DNA of 64,000 nucleotides from Apostichopus californicus (taxonomy: Eukaryota; Echinodermata; Holothuroidea; Aspidochirotida; Stichopodidae): assembly GCA_020650975.1 (NCBI GenBank), contig JAIPMN010000253.1:1-64000 (forward strand), given 5' to 3'. Shown in pieces: positions 63,349-64,000 of this stretch. The notes under the pieces are model-generated. The model was given only the letters and a program-made list of their open reading frames with translations, was not told the DNA's origin and searched no databases. Numbering within the stretch: position 1 is the first letter of the stretch; each line of letters opens with the position of its first letter. The position numbers were made by a program, and so were the translations under genes.

Positions 63349-64000
63349 CACCACCCAGGACACTCGAAGAAAACTGCTTCAGAAACGATGACCGGTATTC
63401 CTTTTGATTCGAAAGCGATCAGGGTTCAAAACAAGGAGCAGACATTTCGTGGGCCGCGAGACAGCATTGGGTGGGATGACTGTTTACGTTACGATGAGTA
63501 ACTGGTTACGGAGAATGACTAGGTGCTCTGCTCAGAGCGTTGCTGATCTGAACGCAAATAAATCAAACCATAGATATACTATATTTTGCTAGACCTTGCT
63601 CGCAGTGCTAATATAGTACTTGAAACGAATTGTAAAACGTGTGCAGCAATGTCACTTGTGAGAAATACGTATCTACCCTTAAAATGTGCCGAAAATAATC
63701 ATAACTAAACTATATCAAACAGATGTACTTTGTTTCGAACGGTTTATAATTCTTCTATTAATTTGTTCCTTTCCTGTTTGCTAAATGTATTTGATCTTGG
63801 TACGAGGTACTACAGAATCAACTATAGAGTATAAGGGTAGTGCTGTGTTCTAGAAATAATTACAATATCAATGTTTGCACGATCTTTTACGTCAGTGTTC
63901 TAGGTACGGCAACCGTACGTCTTTGTTTTGCATCATCAACTCGGTACCTGGAAGCGAGGGTTATGAACTTATGGATGGCGTAAGCCGCTACTTTGCATAA
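63349..64000 (-). promoter_or_regulatory. RIT1: Presumed 5' UTR and proximal promoter of the Rit gene
   Basis: Immediately upstream of the Rit ATG (63348-63346). In-frame TGA precedes the ATG. The stretch has more CpG than the surrounding AT-rich DNA. A CRE-like TGACGTAA (minus strand) occurs near 63887-63895. No TATA box was assigned and the transcription start is not visible. The position is sound; promoter function is inferred. Confidence 0.35.

Noticed and set aside
1-64000. Retrovirus, LTR element, Polinton, LINE reverse transcriptase or toxin gene.
   Set aside because: No reverse transcriptase, integrase, capsid, envelope or protease motifs were seen in any frame, and no long terminal repeats.
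1-64000. A bacterial-type operon, CRISPR array or phage system.
   Set aside because: The window is clearly eukaryotic (small GT-AG exons, animal protein families); tandem arrays have no CRISPR spacing or associated genes.

Overview
This is metazoan nuclear DNA: AT-rich, split into small GT-AG exons, and full of minisatellites, microsatellites, poly(C)/poly(G) runs and short non-autonomous transposons. I can reconstruct three protein-coding genes exon by exon. Their relation to vertebrate genes, the tRNA-headed SINE, the TAGGCCTA-rich patches and the general texture suggest a marine invertebrate deuterostome, with an echinoderm (possibly a sea cucumber) as my best guess. That assignment is inference from style and memory, not proof.

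Layout. (1) 537-6255, plus strand: the 3' seven coding exons of ARB2A (FAM172A), an Arb2-domain alpha/beta-hydrolase-fold protein. Its 5' exons lie left of the window. It ends in a canonical KDEL. (2) 7774-33431, minus strand and convergent with ARB2A: a 31-exon gene for a 1,673-residue protein that is almost entirely coiled coil, with Ser/Pro-rich ends. All 31 exons join in one open frame (5,022 nt). I cannot assign it to a named family, although it resembles the rootletin/CCDC type in composition. (3) 47644-63348, minus strand: a complete five-exon Rit-type Ras GTPase of 214 residues with all G motifs, a basic C-terminus and no CAAX box.

The introns of the coiled-coil gene are rich in tandem repeats, and several of these sit directly on splice junctions. 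Two arrays contain duplicated copies of a real exon end plus its splice donor. Between the coiled-coil gene and the Rit gene are about 14 kb without a recognisable gene. These hold, side by side, two different MITE-like elements and a tRNA-derived SINE (35.38-37.07 kb). The 11-kb first intron of the Rit gene holds a perfect-TIR MITE filled with telomere-like repeats, tandem duplications, and a copy of a dispersed repeat that is also found in the last intron of ARB2A.

The three genes show no obvious pathway link. I found no operon, CRISPR array, rRNA, free-standing tRNA gene or retroviral element. The main novelty candidates are the unassigned coiled-coil gene and the repeat architecture around its splice sites.
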